The translations under genes and the position numbers were made by a program. Below are positions 51,902 through 60,845 of a DNA stretch of 64,000 bases, piece by piece. The notes beneath the pieces were generated by a model. That model was not told where the DNA came from. It saw only the letters and a program-made list of their open reading frames with translations, and made no database searches. The stretch is taken from positions 1,337,001 to 1,401,000 of the forward strand of contig NZ_SBJL01000001.1 in assembly GCF_004634425.1 (NCBI RefSeq), in the 5' to 3' direction. Source of the DNA: Vitreimonas flagellata. Its GTDB lineage: Bacteria > Pseudomonadota > Alphaproteobacteria > Caulobacterales > Aquidulcibacteraceae. Each line of letters begins with the position of its first letter. Within the stretch, counting starts at the first letter, position 1.

Positions 51902-52525
51902 TCAATCCGTTGTGGAGCCGACGATAACAGTGTGTCGCCGCCAATCCGGCACGTAAATCGTGAACAAAAACACGCCCCACCATTCCATGCCCTGTTTGAA
52001 GATGGGCGAAACCTTCACGAGGTCGGGGCTCGCCCAATCGCGAATAGTGTGCGGCAGCCTCTGCGAGAGAATAATCTGCGAGAGAATGATATGTCGGACC
52101 TTGTCGAAGAGCTCCTGCACCTCTGCTGGCGTTGCTCTCAGTTCGTAAGGCGTATTGGCAAATGCGTATGCGGATTGTCCGCCCGTGCCAGCCTCCGGAA
52201 TCCAGGCGGCCCCGCTTAGCTTGAGGCTGTCCAAATCGCGCAGCCGCGGATTTACGAATTCGCCCTGCGTGCCTCTCCAATTTCCCAATTTCAGCAGCGA
52301 GTCTTTCTTTGCATCGTACCAATCACCGTGAAGTCGCGAATCATCAATCTCGCGAAAGCCGAGATCGCGCAGCGCGTCCCCATCAGCGCCATCGATGACC
52401 GTGCAAATCGCGTTGACCGCCTCTTCGACATCGCCGTCAGCATCATCGAACACCGCAAACTGCAAAGCGCCAAAGATCTCCTCATAGCGTGCAAATGCGG
52501 CCGGCGTCGGATTGAGGCGATGCAC
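51902..52525 (-). CDS. Uncharacterised protein downstream of pyk
   Basis: A 207-residue acidic protein with no recognised family. The N-terminal third is helical (FARYEEIFGALQFAVFDDADGDVEEAV). The middle holds short Gly/Asn-rich segments, and the end has strands WWGVFLFTIYVPDWRRHTVIVG. The GTG start overlaps the pyk stop by one base, so translation is coupled. A 15-bp direct duplication gives IILSQIILSQ near residue 150. Confidence 0.6.
   Translation of the reverse strand: MHRLNPTPAAFARYEEIFGALQFAVFDDADGDVEEAVNAICTVIDGADGDALRDLGFREIDDSRLHGDWYDAKKDSLLKLGNWRGTQGEFVNPRLRDLDSLKLSGAAWIPEAGTGGQSAYAFANTPYELRATPAEVQELFDKVRHIILSQIILSQRLPHTIRDWASPDLVKVSPIFKQGMEWWGVFLFTIYVPDWRRHTVIVGSTTD
52061..52090. 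repeat. 15-bp tandem duplication inside a coding region
   Basis: Two adjacent copies of a 15-base unit, CTGCGAGAGAATAAT and CTGCGAGAGAATGAT, differ at one base. They add five in-frame codons to the uncharacterised gene and look like a recent slippage event. Confidence 0.85.
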
Positions 52526-53937
52526 TATTCCACCCGAAACACGCGGATTGTGTTCGTCTTGCCGGGCCGGCCAAACGGAATGCCGGCGATGACAGCAACA
52601 CGATCGCCCGTCTCGGCGATGCCCAGCTTGCGCACCGCCACGTCCGCCTTCGCGACCATGTCTTCCACGTCGGTCGCGTCATCCACGACGACTGTACGCA
52701 CTCCCCAGACCAGCGCCAGCTTACGCGCCGTTTCGCGGATGGGCGTCAGTCCCACAACACCGCACCGCGGCCGCTCACGCGCCACGCGCAGCGCTGTCGA
52801 ACCCGTAGACGTGTAAGCCACGATCGAGGCCGCGCCCAACGTATCGGCGATGTGCCGCGCCGAGAGCGCGATCGCGTCGGCGGTCGTCGCTTGCGGCGGC
52901 GTCATATCGCGTGGCAGCGAGGCCCAATATTCCTCGTCCTCTTCGACGGCGCGGATGATGCGATCCATGATCGCGACAGCGCTTTGCGGATGGCGGCCGA
53001 CCGCACTTTCCGCCGAGAGCATCACCGCGTCCGCACCCTGATACACGGCCGTCGCCACGTCCGACGCTTCCGCACGCGTCGGCGTCGCCGCTTCCACCAT
53101 GCTCTCAAGCATGTGCGTGGCCACGATCACCGGCCGGCCGGCCGCACGCGCCGCACGGATGATCTTGCGTTGCGCGATCGGCACTTGTTCCGGCGGCAGC
53201 TCCACGCCCAAATCGCCGCGCGCCACCATCACTGCGTCGGACAGCTCCACGATCTCTTCGATCTGCGTCAACGCGCTCGGCTTTTCGATCTTCGAAATAA
53301 TCCCCGCACGATCGCCGATCAGCGCGCGCGCCTCGCGCACGTCTTCAGGATGCTGCACGAACGAAAGCGCGATGTAATCGACGCCAAGATCGAGCGCGTA
53401 CGCCAAATCTTCGCGATCCTTCTCCGTCAGCGCCGAAATCGGAATGCGCCGCGTCGGCACATTCACGCCCTTCTGGTTCTTCAGCACGCCGCCGAAATCG
53501 ACGCGCGCCTTCAGCTGCGTGCGACCAACTTCCGTCACTGTGATTTGCAGCTTGCCGTCATCGAGCTTGAGGATGTCGCCCGCTTCGAGCGAATTCACGA
53601 GTTCTGGATGCGGCAGACGAATGAGCCCCGCCTCGCCCGGCTCGTTCGACGCTTCCAGCGTGACGATCTCGCCAAAGCGCAGCTTGATCTCACCATCCTT
53701 GAACATGCCAACGCGGATCTTCGGCCCCTGCAAATCGGCGAACACGCCAACCGCCGCGCCGGCTTTCGCCTCGGCTTCGCGGATTGCCTGCATGCGGCGC
53801 GCATGATCCTCACGACCGCCATGACTGAAATTCAGCCGGAAGCAATCGACGCCCGCCTGGATCAGCATGGCCAGCCGTTCCGGCGGATCGCTCGCCGGGC
53901 CCATCGTGGCGACGATCTTACAATCGCGTGCGCGCAT
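52525..53937 (-). CDS. pyk: Pyruvate kinase
   Basis: Makes pyruvate and ATP from phosphoenolpyruvate. The 470 residues contain CKIVATMGPASDPPE, the substrate loop CFRLNFSHGGREDH, the B-domain (about 70-165), GIISKIEKPSALTQIEEIVE with the catalytic Lys, VMVARGDLGVELPPEQVP and the signature VIVATHMLESM...PTRAEASDVATAV. MLSAESA replaces the commoner MLSGETA. The C-terminal allosteric domain is complete. The downstream uncharacterised gene is coupled to its stop. Confidence 0.96.
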   Translation of the reverse strand: MRARDCKIVATMGPASDPPERLAMLIQAGVDCFRLNFSHGGREDHARRMQAIREAEAKAGAAVGVFADLQGPKIRVGMFKDGEIKLRFGEIVTLEASNEPGEAGLIRLPHPELVNSLEAGDILKLDDGKLQITVTEVGRTQLKARVDFGGVLKNQKGVNVPTRRIPISALTEKDREDLAYALDLGVDYIALSFVQHPEDVREARALIGDRAGIISKIEKPSALTQIEEIVELSDAVMVARGDLGVELPPEQVPIAQRKIIRAARAAGRPVIVATHMLESMVEAATPTRAEASDVATAVYQGADAVMLSAESAVGRHPQSAVAIMDRIIRAVEEDEEYWASLPRDMTPPQATTADAIALSARHIADTLGAASIVAYTSTGSTALRVARERPRCGVVGLTPIRETARKLALVWGVRTVVVDDATDVEDMVAKADVAVRKLGIAETGDRVAVIAGIPFGRPGKTNTIRVFRVE

Positions 53938-54010
53938 GCTGCTCAGACTCCGCTTTTCGCAGCGTCATACAAAGCGCGTCGCTCGCAATGTCCAGCCGCA
54001 AAGGCTGGCG

Positions 54011-54643
54011 TCAGGCGCCCATTTTGTACGGCCCGCCCTTTTCGAGCGCGCGCTGATAGGCGGGACGGCTTTGGTAACCGGCCCTGACCCGGACAAGATT
54101 GGGATAATTCTCCAACCCGCCGCGCGAGGCGCCTGCATCGAGCACGAAACTCATTTCGATGTCGGCGGCGGTGAAACGTCCGGCGGCGAAGAAATCCTTC
54201 CCCTCCATCGCGCTATTCATGAAGCTCAGGTGGTTCGCGATCTCGGGATCGATGCGCATCTGCATCAGCGGCGCGCCATTCTCGCCGAGCATGCCGACAT
54301 AAAGCTTCAACAAGAGCGGCAGCATCGCCGAGCCTTCGGCGAAATGCAGCCAATAGAGATATTCCGCGCGCGCCGGATCGCCGGGCAACACCGAAAGCGC
54401 GCCGTGCGCTTCGGTCTCGGCGAAATATTCAACGATGGCGCCGCTCTCGGCGTAGATGCGTCCGTTCTTCTCAACCACCGGCGACTTGCCCAACGGGTGC
54501 AGCTCTTTCAGTTCCGGCGGCGCCAGCCGCGTTTGCGGATTGCGCGAATAGCGCTTCACCGCGTAGTCGAGCCCCAATTCCTCCATCAGCCACAACACAC
54601 GCTGCGACCGGCTCTCTTCGAGGTGGTGAACGATGATGCTCAT
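54011..54643 (-). CDS. Glutathione S-transferase
   Basis: A 210-residue GST. The thioredoxin-like N-domain has HHLEESRSQRVLWLMEELGL, with Ser as the likely glutathione-activating residue, the cis-Pro in PLGKSPVVEK and the gamma-Glu contact in AESGAIVEYF. The helical C-domain has the N-capping box FTAADIEMSFVLD. It probably conjugates or reduces electrophiles. It lies 12 bases after the SMP-30 gene with AGGAGC between them, so the two form an operon. Confidence 0.92.
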   Translation of the reverse strand: MSIIVHHLEESRSQRVLWLMEELGLDYAVKRYSRNPQTRLAPPELKELHPLGKSPVVEKNGRIYAESGAIVEYFAETEAHGALSVLPGDPARAEYLYWLHFAEGSAMLPLLLKLYVGMLGENGAPLMQMRIDPEIANHLSFMNSAMEGKDFFAAGRFTAADIEMSFVLDAGASRGGLENYPNLVRVRAGYQSRPAYQRALEKGGPYKMGA

Positions 54644-54655
54644 GGCCCTGCGCTC

Positions 54656-55567
54656 CTAATACGACGCGAAATTCAGCTGCAGGCCCGGCTCCGGCCAGCG
54701 CATCTTCGCGAGCTTACCTGTGCCCGACAGCGTCACGTACGCATCGCGTTGATCCTTGCCGCCGAAGCAAATATTCGTCACCAATGGATCGGGGAACGCC
54801 GTGTGCGTCGACACGCCCGCCGGCGTGATCGTCGTAATGCCGCCGTTCAAAATCGTCGCCACACACACATCGCCATTGGCTTGCACGGCGAGGCTGTCGA
54901 AAAACACATGCATCGGCTGCACCGCGACGCAACGCCCCTGCGATCCCAACATGCCAGGCGCGACCTCGCTCTCGCCGGTGATGTCGAAAGCCCAGAGCTT
55001 CCCGGTCTCCGTCTCGGCCGCGTACACAACCTTCTCATCCGGCGAGAGGCCCACGCCATTCAGGCCAACAAAGCCGTAGGCCACTTCCTTGATCAACGAT
55101 CCATCGGGCTTGGCGTAATAAATCCCGCCGCGATCGCGCGAGCGCGCATAGCCCTTGCCCAAATCCGTGAACCAAAAGCCACCGCTCTTATCGAACACAA
55201 GATCGTTTGGCCCACTCAAGCGAAATGCGCCCGCACTCTCGTACACGCGCTCGACTTTGCCCGTTGAAAGATCAACGCGTTCGATCCGCCCCGTCTCATA
55301 ATCTGGCGCCGCGTGACCCGGGATCGTGAGGCCACCCATGTCGTGCCAAGCGAAGCCGCCATTATTGGTGATGTACATCGCGCCATCGGGCCCAAGCGCT
55401 GCGCCATTCGGCCCACCGCCGACCTTCGCGATCACTTCGCTCTTGCCGTTCCACACGCGTGTCAGCGTCTGGCGTTTGATCTCAACCAGGATCACGCTGC
55501 CATCCGGCATCGCGACAGGCCCCTCTGGAAACTCAAGTCCTTCGGCGATGATTTCAATATTGCTCAT
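54656..55567 (-). CDS. SMP-30/gluconolactonase-family protein
   Basis: A 303-residue six-bladed beta-propeller. GLEFPEGPVAMPDGSVILVEI begins the first blade with the metal-binding Glu. RLSGPNDLVFDKSGGFWFTDLG holds the central Asn/Asp, and GLNGVGLSPDEKVVYAAET the later ligands. Such enzymes hydrolyse lactones with Ca2+ or Zn2+. It is the first gene of the SMP-30/GST pair. Confidence 0.9.
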   Translation of the reverse strand: MSNIEIIAEGLEFPEGPVAMPDGSVILVEIKRQTLTRVWNGKSEVIAKVGGGPNGAALGPDGAMYITNNGGFAWHDMGGLTIPGHAAPDYETGRIERVDLSTGKVERVYESAGAFRLSGPNDLVFDKSGGFWFTDLGKGYARSRDRGGIYYAKPDGSLIKEVAYGFVGLNGVGLSPDEKVVYAAETETGKLWAFDITGESEVAPGMLGSQGRCVAVQPMHVFFDSLAVQANGDVCVATILNGGITTITPAGVSTHTAFPDPLVTNICFGGKDQRDAYVTLSGTGKLAKMRWPEPGLQLNFASY

Positions 55568-55638
55568 ACGCGCGAGCTTATGCGCGCGAAACGCAAACGC
55601 CAGCGCAATCTAGCATGACGCAACGGCGACTATCGAAA

Positions 55639-56166
55639 CTATTGGGCGCGTTCCAAAACGCGCACGACAAAATCCGCGTCATCGTTCGCGGATGCAGCAA
55701 CATGCTCTGCGCTCGCCTCGCGCCAATCGGAAAGATCGAGCCGCAGATGCGCGTCGCCTTCCGGTTCGAGGTTCACTTCCGTCAGCACGATGCGCTCGGC
55801 CTCCGGCAGCAGCGCCTCATAAAGCTGCGCGCCGCCAATCACGCACACCTCATCTACGCCTGCAGCTTCCGCCATCGCGCGCCCCGCCGCGACGAGGGCG
55901 GCCGCATCGGTGTAAACCCACGCATCTGGCGCGACGAAATTCGCGTCGCGCGTCAGCACCAAATTCGGACGCCCGGCGAGCGGCCGCTTCGGCAGGCTCT
56001 CCCACGTCTTGCGTCCCATCAGCACCGGCTTGCCCGTCGTGGCCGCCTTGAAGCGCTGCATGTCGGATTTCAGCCGCCACGGCAGCCCGCCCGCGCGCCC
56101 AATGACGCCATTCTTCGCCACGGCGACAATAAAAGTAAGCTTGGGCTTAGGCACTAAAGACTCCAT
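55639..56166 (-). CDS. folA: Dihydrofolate reductase
   Basis: Reduces dihydrofolate with NADPH, regenerating the folate consumed by ThyA. The 175 residues include FIVAVAKNGVIGRAGGLPWRLKSDMQRFKAAT with the active-site Trp and Asp, PVLMGRKTWESLP, RPNLVLTRD and VCVIGGAQLYEALLPEAERIVLTEV. The ATG at 56166 fits the family; upstream sequence belongs to a repeat element whose purine-rich arm supplies the ribosome-binding site. thyA lies 2.8 kb away in the same direction. Confidence 0.95.
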   Translation of the reverse strand: MESLVPKPKLTFIVAVAKNGVIGRAGGLPWRLKSDMQRFKAATTGKPVLMGRKTWESLPKRPLAGRPNLVLTRDANFVAPDAWVYTDAAALVAAGRAMAEAAGVDEVCVIGGAQLYEALLPEAERIVLTEVNLEPEGDAHLRLDLSDWREASAEHVAASANDDADFVVRVLERAQ

Positions 56167-56167
56167 C

Positions 56168-56300
56168 GCTCCCTCTTCCTCCCCTGAGAGGGAGAGGGTT
56201 GGGGTGAGGGTGGAGCGTAAATCTCGGCGAACACCACGCGCACACATGACTGGGCGCCTGCGCCGCCCCTCACCCTACCCTCTCGGGGAGAGGGGTCTTA
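56168..56300. repeat. Paired inverted GC-rich repeat element (copy 2)
   Basis: Two units in opposite orientation: 56171-56210 (core GAGAGGGTTGGGGTGAGGG) and 56266-56295 (CCCTCACCCTACCCTCTC), about 55 bases apart. The right unit folds as CCCTCTC-GGG-GAGAGGG (56278-56294). The left unit abuts the folA ATG. It shares core and design with the element at 27492-27628. Confidence 0.75.
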
Positions 56301-56352
56301 AGCGCGCGTTCTAGCCTTGGCGCCGGCGGAAATCATCACCTAGAGTAACGGC

Positions 56353-56928
56353 ATGCCACGCAATCTTGTTCTCTACGGCCTGGCCGTCCTCGGCGGTCTT
56401 GTTCTTTACGGCGTGCTGCGCTCCGTGCTGGGCGGCGAGATCGTCATGCTGCTCTCGCTCGTCGCGCTGGTCGTCGTCGGCGTGGTGATCTTCCGCAACC
56501 TGCAGACCAACCGCAAAATCGCCGACGCCACGCCCGAAGTGCGCACCGCGGCCCTCACCTTCACGCCCGAGCCCGGCAAAGCCGCGCTCTACATTCTACG
56601 CAACCAATTCGTCGGCCGCGCCGTAGGCATCAATATCGAGGTGGACGGCAAACAGATCACGCAGCTGAAGAGCCCGCGCTTCATGCGCCTGACACTCAAT
56701 CCCGGCCCGCACCGCATCGTCGCGTACATGGGCACGCCCGACAAAAAGAAGCCCGGCGAAGCCTTGCTCGAAGGCAATGCGCAGCCTGGCGAAGTGCTCA
56801 TCCTCAAAACCGAGATCGAGCCGCAAATGGTCGGCGTCACCGTGAAACTCACGCCCGTCGACCTCGACAAAGTCCGCGCCGATTTTCAGAAGTCACGCAT
56901 GGTGTCGAACGACGTGGCCGAGGTCTAA
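56353..56928 (+). CDS. Membrane-anchored protein with DUF2846-like domain
   Basis: A 191-residue protein with two adjacent hydrophobic segments (about 5-25 and 29-47), then a beta-rich domain. GKAALYILRNQFVGRAVGINIEVDGKQITQLKSPRF and LTLNPGPHRIVAY resemble DUF2846, a small domain found in lipoproteins and membrane proteins. No catalytic residues are evident. It is followed by a possibly coupled gene of unknown function, so the two may form one envelope unit. Confidence 0.6.
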   Translation: MPRNLVLYGLAVLGGLVLYGVLRSVLGGEIVMLLSLVALVVVGVVIFRNLQTNRKIADATPEVRTAALTFTPEPGKAALYILRNQFVGRAVGINIEVDGKQITQLKSPRFMRLTLNPGPHRIVAYMGTPDKKKPGEALLEGNAQPGEVLILKTEIEPQMVGVTVKLTPVDLDKVRADFQKSRMVSNDVAEV

Positions 56929-56931
56929 TTG

Positions 56932-58209
56932 GTGCGCGACGCAGGCAAGCACTTGTTCCGGCTCGTTTTCGGCAGCCGCCCAGCGAAATTGCGTCCGACA
57001 GAGGAACCGGCCGCGCCGGTTCTTTCCGAAACGCCGGAATCCTCCGCGCCAAATCCTCCGCAGACGAGCGAGGCGTCAGCCCTGCTCCCATCCGATTTTG
57101 ACATGAGCAGATGGGACGCGGCGGCCGTCGAAGCCGTCCGCGCGCGCCTCGATACGGGCGCACCGCTCGGCTTGATGTTTCGCAAATTCGGCGGCGTTCG
57201 GTTCCTTCAAGACACGGGGGACCAAAGCCTCACGGTGGATTTTAACTCCGCCGAGCATTTGGTGCGCAGCGCGCCAAATGGCGTCGTATGGATCGCCGTC
57301 GAGGATCCGCGCGAAGATTCTGAAACACTGCGAGACATACCTTGGGTGCGCTTTGCCGACGCAACCTGGCAAGATGGCGTGCGCAAACTCCTGCGCATCT
57401 CAGACGCCATCTATGCCGAATATTCGGCTCTGGCCGCCGGCGGCCAACACGAATTGGACCTGTGCCTCGAAGAAGGCAAAGAGCGCTGCACGCTGATCTG
57501 CATCCCGGCCAATCTGGCGCTGAATCGCGACGACAACATTGCGCCGGCCTATCAGCGCTTTACGCGCGCGCTATTGGCGCAGGAACTTCACGTCGGCGGC
57601 CCCTACAGCGATCCGCAATTTGTGGCGCTGAAGGAAAGATTGGCCACCCTCGCCGCGCTCTCAGAAAGTGGGCAAGCGCCCATAGATGACGCCGGGCGTT
57701 GGCGGGCGGCGCCGCTGCCGCTCAAGCCTTTGCTCGAATGGCACTTGGAATGCGGCCGCCGTTACGCCAATTGGCAGGGCGAGGAAGAAGAGCAAGGCGC
57801 GCACATCATCGCCTCGTTCTGGCACTTCTATCGCGCGGCGCTGTTGTGCTTCCGCGCGATGGAAAGTTCGCCGCGCGAGATCAGCGGCGCGTACGCACTG
57901 CGTTGCTTGGCGCAAGCGTATTGCGAGATGGCGGAATTCCTGATGAGCGGCCTAACGACCGCCCATAGCGGCGTGCTGCGCATGAACGGCCCGCCGGCGC
58001 TCGTGCGTGAGATGCTGGATGCCGGCAAAGCGTGCTTTGAAAAGAGCGGCGGCGACGCTGATGTCCTCGATCAACTCCCGGCCTTCACCTATTTTGAGCA
58101 AATCTCCAAAGCCGTCGCCGCCGGCGAATTGCAGATTGCGCCCGATCACTGGATCAAAGAACTGCCGCACCTCCCCATCCGCGCGCCGCGCGAATGGGTG
58201 AAGATGTAG
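56932..58209 (+). CDS. Uncharacterised cytoplasmic protein
   Basis: About 425 residues, no signal peptide and no membrane segment. A Pro/Glu/Ser-rich linker (about 20-50) is followed by a mixed alpha/beta region (LGLMFRKFGGVRFLQDTGD, NGVVWIAVEDPREDSE) and a long helical C-terminal half (WHFYRAALLCFRAMESSPREI). GTG at 56932 has GAGG eight bases upstream; a TTG one codon earlier is possible. No family recognised. It starts three bases after the previous stop, suggesting an operon. Confidence 0.6.
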   Translation: MRDAGKHLFRLVFGSRPAKLRPTEEPAAPVLSETPESSAPNPPQTSEASALLPSDFDMSRWDAAAVEAVRARLDTGAPLGLMFRKFGGVRFLQDTGDQSLTVDFNSAEHLVRSAPNGVVWIAVEDPREDSETLRDIPWVRFADATWQDGVRKLLRISDAIYAEYSALAAGGQHELDLCLEEGKERCTLICIPANLALNRDDNIAPAYQRFTRALLAQELHVGGPYSDPQFVALKERLATLAALSESGQAPIDDAGRWRAAPLPLKPLLEWHLECGRRYANWQGEEEEQGAHIIASFWHFYRAALLCFRAMESSPREISGAYALRCLAQAYCEMAEFLMSGLTTAHSGVLRMNGPPALVREMLDAGKACFEKSGGDADVLDQLPAFTYFEQISKAVAAGELQIAPDHWIKELPHLPIRAPREWVKM

Positions 58210-58215
58210 CCGGCG

Positions 58216-58668
58216 TCAAAAGTGCGCCCGCGCCGATTGCGCGAACAACCAAGCCGCCGTGGCAAACATCGCCGCCAGCAGGAAACTGCCGCCCAGCACG
58301 TCGAGCGGATAGCGCGCTGAATTATCGCCCCAGCCCGCGGCGACCGCCGCCACGCCGATCAATGCCGTCGCCGCCGCCGTACCGCCGACAGCGAACGCCA
58401 TGCCGCGCGGGCGAAACCGCGCCAGCGCCGCGCCAATGAGACCGACGCCCACCGCCAAGAAGTAAAGCCCGTTCGCCGCGTGCCGCTCGCCGCCGACAAT
58501 GCCGACCGCGCCCGTCACCCACACCATCAGCAACGCCGCCAGCACAGCGACGCCTACGGCCAAACGATACGGCAAATTACGCGGACCCCGCGCCACGAAC
58601 CACACCGCCAGCCCAAGCCCCGCCAGCAAAGCGCCCGCGAACACAAAATCCGATAAAGACCAATCCAT
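58216..58668 (-). CDS. Small polytopic membrane protein
   Basis: A 150-residue protein with four hydrophobic helices (about 6-26, 37-57, 67-85 and 90-112), plus a weaker one at the C-terminus. The ATG at 58668 has GGAG seven bases upstream. It is Ala/Gly-rich and lacks recognisable motifs. It ends six bases from the convergent uncharacterised gene. Confidence 0.6.
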   Translation of the reverse strand: MDWSLSDFVFAGALLAGLGLAVWFVARGPRNLPYRLAVGVAVLAALLMVWVTGAVGIVGGERHAANGLYFLAVGVGLIGAALARFRPRGMAFAVGGTAAATALIGVAAVAAGWGDNSARYPLDVLGGSFLLAAMFATAAWLFAQSARAHF

Positions 58669-58766
58669 CATAGGCTCCACAAGCGGCATTGCTCAGTGGC
58701 GCGACTCTAATGCGGCGCGCGCGAGCGTGGTGTGGAGCTATTTGGGAGATGTTGTGCAGGCGACCG

Positions 58767-58995
58767 CTATTTACCGGGCCGCTTGACCTCGTACATCTCG
58801 CCCTGCCCCTTCGGCGGCGTGATGAAGAAGCGGTCGGCCAATTCGCCAGCGTATTTGTGATCGTGCAGCTTCTGCTTATCGGCAGCGCAGGCCTCCGCCT
58901 CTTCGTGCGTGGCAAATGCGCCCACGTCATAGTCTTCACGGGGCAAAGGTATCGTGACCGCGCAGGACCCAGAGATTGTCGTAACTTTCGCTCAT
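58767..58995 (-). pseudogene. Small gene coupled to thyA, interrupted by a one-base frameshift
   Basis: The ATG at 58995 overlaps the thyA stop as ATGA. The first frame gives [18 protein letters not shown] and then stops at a TGA. Deleting one C from the CCCC run (GGGG at 58940-58943 on the plus strand) joins it to a second open frame, REDYDVGAFATHEEAEACAA...ADRFFITPPKGQGEMYEVKRPGK, for a 75-residue product. The two halves fit as one small acidic protein. Family unknown. The lesion may be real or a sequence error. Confidence 0.65.
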
Positions 58996-59837
58996 ACCGC
59001 AATCGGCGCCCTGATCAGCGGGTGCGCGGTGTAATCCTCGAGCTTAAAATCCGCGTACTCGAACGCGAGGATATCTTTCCGCTCCGGGTTCAGCTTCATC
59101 TTCGGCGCCGCATACGGCGCGCGTGAGAGCTGCAAGCGCGCTTGATCGAAATGATTGTGATACAAATGCGCGTCGCCGAACGTGTGCACGAACTCGCCAG
59201 GCTTGAGCCCCGTAACTTGCGCCACCATCTGCGTCAGCAACGCATAGGACGCGATGTTGAACGGCACGCCCAGAAACACATCGGCGCTGCGCTGATAGAG
59301 TTGGCAGCTCAGCTTTCCGTCGGCGACGAAAAACTGAAACAGGCAATGGCACGGCGGCAGCGCCATCTGATCCACCTCCGCCGGATTCCACGCCGACACG
59401 ATGTGGCGCCGCGAATTCGGATTGTGCTGGATCGAGTGGACGACGTTCGCGATCTGATCGATCACGCGGCCATCCTTGGCCTCCCATGAGCGCCATTGTT
59501 TGCCATAGACCGGCCCAAGCTCGCCTTCGCTATCGGCCCACTCGTCCCAAATCGTTACGCCCTGCTCCTGCAGCCAGCGCACATTGGAATCGCCGCGCAG
59601 AAACCAGAGCAGTTCCAGAATGATGCTCTTCAGGTGCACCTTCTTGGTTGTCAGAAGCGGGAACGAATGCTCCAGATCGAAGCGGAGTTGGCGGCCGAAC
59701 ACGCCGCGCGTGCCCGTGCCGGTCCGGTCGCCCCGGTCGACGCCATTGTCCAAAACATCCTGGAGCAGCCCCAGATAGGCGATGTCCGCCTGATTGGGTT
59801 CGCCCGGTTCAAGTTTGGCCGCCGCTTCTGCGCTCAT
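58992..59837 (-). CDS. thyA: Thymidylate synthase
   Basis: Methylates dUMP to dTMP using methylene-tetrahydrofolate. The 281 residues contain [38 protein letters not shown], the catalytic Cys in [35 protein letters not shown] and the C-terminal [10 protein letters not shown]. An N-terminal extension of about 18 residues is present. The stop overlaps the start of the small frameshifted gene. Together with folA it covers the dTMP/folate cycle. Confidence 0.97.
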   Translation of the reverse strand: MSAEAAAKLEPGEPNQADIAYLGLLQDVLDNGVDRGDRTGTGTRGVFGRQLRFDLEHSFPLLTTKKVHLKSIILELLWFLRGDSNVRWLQEQGVTIWDEWADSEGELGPVYGKQWRSWEAKDGRVIDQIANVVHSIQHNPNSRRHIVSAWNPAEVDQMALPPCHCLFQFFVADGKLSCQLYQRSADVFLGVPFNIASYALLTQMVAQVTGLKPGEFVHTFGDAHLYHNHFDQARLQLSRAPYAAPKMKLNPERKDILAFEYADFKLEDYTAHPLIRAPIAV

Positions 59838-60137
59838 GGCCCCAATATGGGCCGACTCGGGCTCCGCTCCTACCAGCGCGACTATACGAGCCCGCCCTCT
59901 CGCAGGTTGCGCAACACCCCCTGGTCAAAGAAACTCATCGTCCACGACCGTCGACAAACCTGGGCCACGCCATTTCCAAATCAGTACGACGGCTTCGCCG
60001 CTCACGTCCGGAAACGCCTCCGCAAAGCGGAAGCAGGCATCTCGCGCATTTTTCCTGGGTTTGCAGACAGATAGGCGGCCAAAACCTCGGATGGTCGCGC
60101 GCCGGTCCGGATGTCATCAAAGCTCACAAGCGCTGCT
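59838..60137. other. Intergenic stretch upstream of thyA without a convincing gene
   Basis: 300 bases between thyA and the DUF2459 gene. A plus-strand open frame of 75 codons (59847-60074) starts with ATG but has no ribosome-binding site and no family resemblance. No terminator hairpin with a T-tract was seen. The thyA promoter should lie here. Confidence 0.5.
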
Positions 60138-60845
60138 TCATGTCGGACACCGATCCAGCCCTTGCCGCCGCGCCTGCTCCACCAGCGGCCCGGCCAGCCA
60201 AGAGGCGCGCGTATTCACGTTCACGCCCGCCGCGCGCAGCGCCTTGGCCATCCAATGATTGCAGACGTTGAAGAGGTGAAACGACCCGCGCGAGCGTAAA
60301 AACATCGAGCGGCCAATGACTTTGCCCCGCGCCACCGGGATCGCGGCGCCAGCCGCGTCGAGCGCCAGATACTTATCCACAAGCGCAACAAACGCCGCCG
60401 CACCCTCCCGGCTCACGGCGATGCCCGTGTCGTCGGTTGGCCCCAGATACACGGAGCTCGGCGCCGCATTGTAGGCGATGTGGAACACGGTCGCGCTTGG
60501 CGGAATGATCGCATCGAGCCCGAGCATCAGATCCGTGCCAGGCGATTGGTAGAAATGCTCCTCGCCCCAGCCGATCAGGAAGCTCCGCGCGTCCGGGTAA
60601 AGCCGGCGCAGCGCGTGGTCCTCGGGAAAGATCGAGGCCGGCGCGCCGATGTCGCTGTGAAAGCCGTTCGAATAGAGGTGCAGCTCGACGCAATCGCCCG
60701 CACGCGCCCGCGCCACATCCGGCGCGGGCATCGGGAAATACAGGTACGTGAACAGCGCACAGATCGCGACGAGCAGCCCCGTCGCGATCGGCCGCCGCTT
60801 TACGAAGCCTCGTCGCTCGCCAGCAATTTCGCCCGGAACGCCCAT
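60138..60845 (-). CDS. DUF2459 (TIGR02117-like) membrane-anchored protein
   Basis: A 235-residue protein with an N-terminal membrane segment (IATGLLVAICALFTYLYFP, about 21-39) and a periplasmic domain. VELHLYSNGFHSDIGAP, FLIGWGEEHFYQSPG and the C-terminal NVCNHWMAKALRAAGV with a Cys-Asn-His-Trp are diagnostic of DUF2459. The conserved His, Cys and Trp suggest a cysteine-hydrolase-like fold, but activity is unknown. The ATG at 60845 lies inside the aqpZ 3' end (46-base overlap). Confidence 0.8.
   Translation of the reverse strand: MGVPGEIAGERRGFVKRRPIATGLLVAICALFTYLYFPMPAPDVARARAGDCVELHLYSNGFHSDIGAPASIFPEDHALRRLYPDARSFLIGWGEEHFYQSPGTDLMLGLDAIIPPSATVFHIAYNAAPSSVYLGPTDDTGIAVSREGAAAFVALVDKYLALDAAGAAIPVARGKVIGRSMFLRSRGSFHLFNVCNHWMAKALRAAGVNVNTRASWLAGPLVEQARRQGLDRCPT

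Noticed and set aside
59847-60074. A 75-codon ATG frame in the gap upstream of thyA.
   Set aside because: No ribosome-binding site, no family resemblance and a composition not different from shadows.
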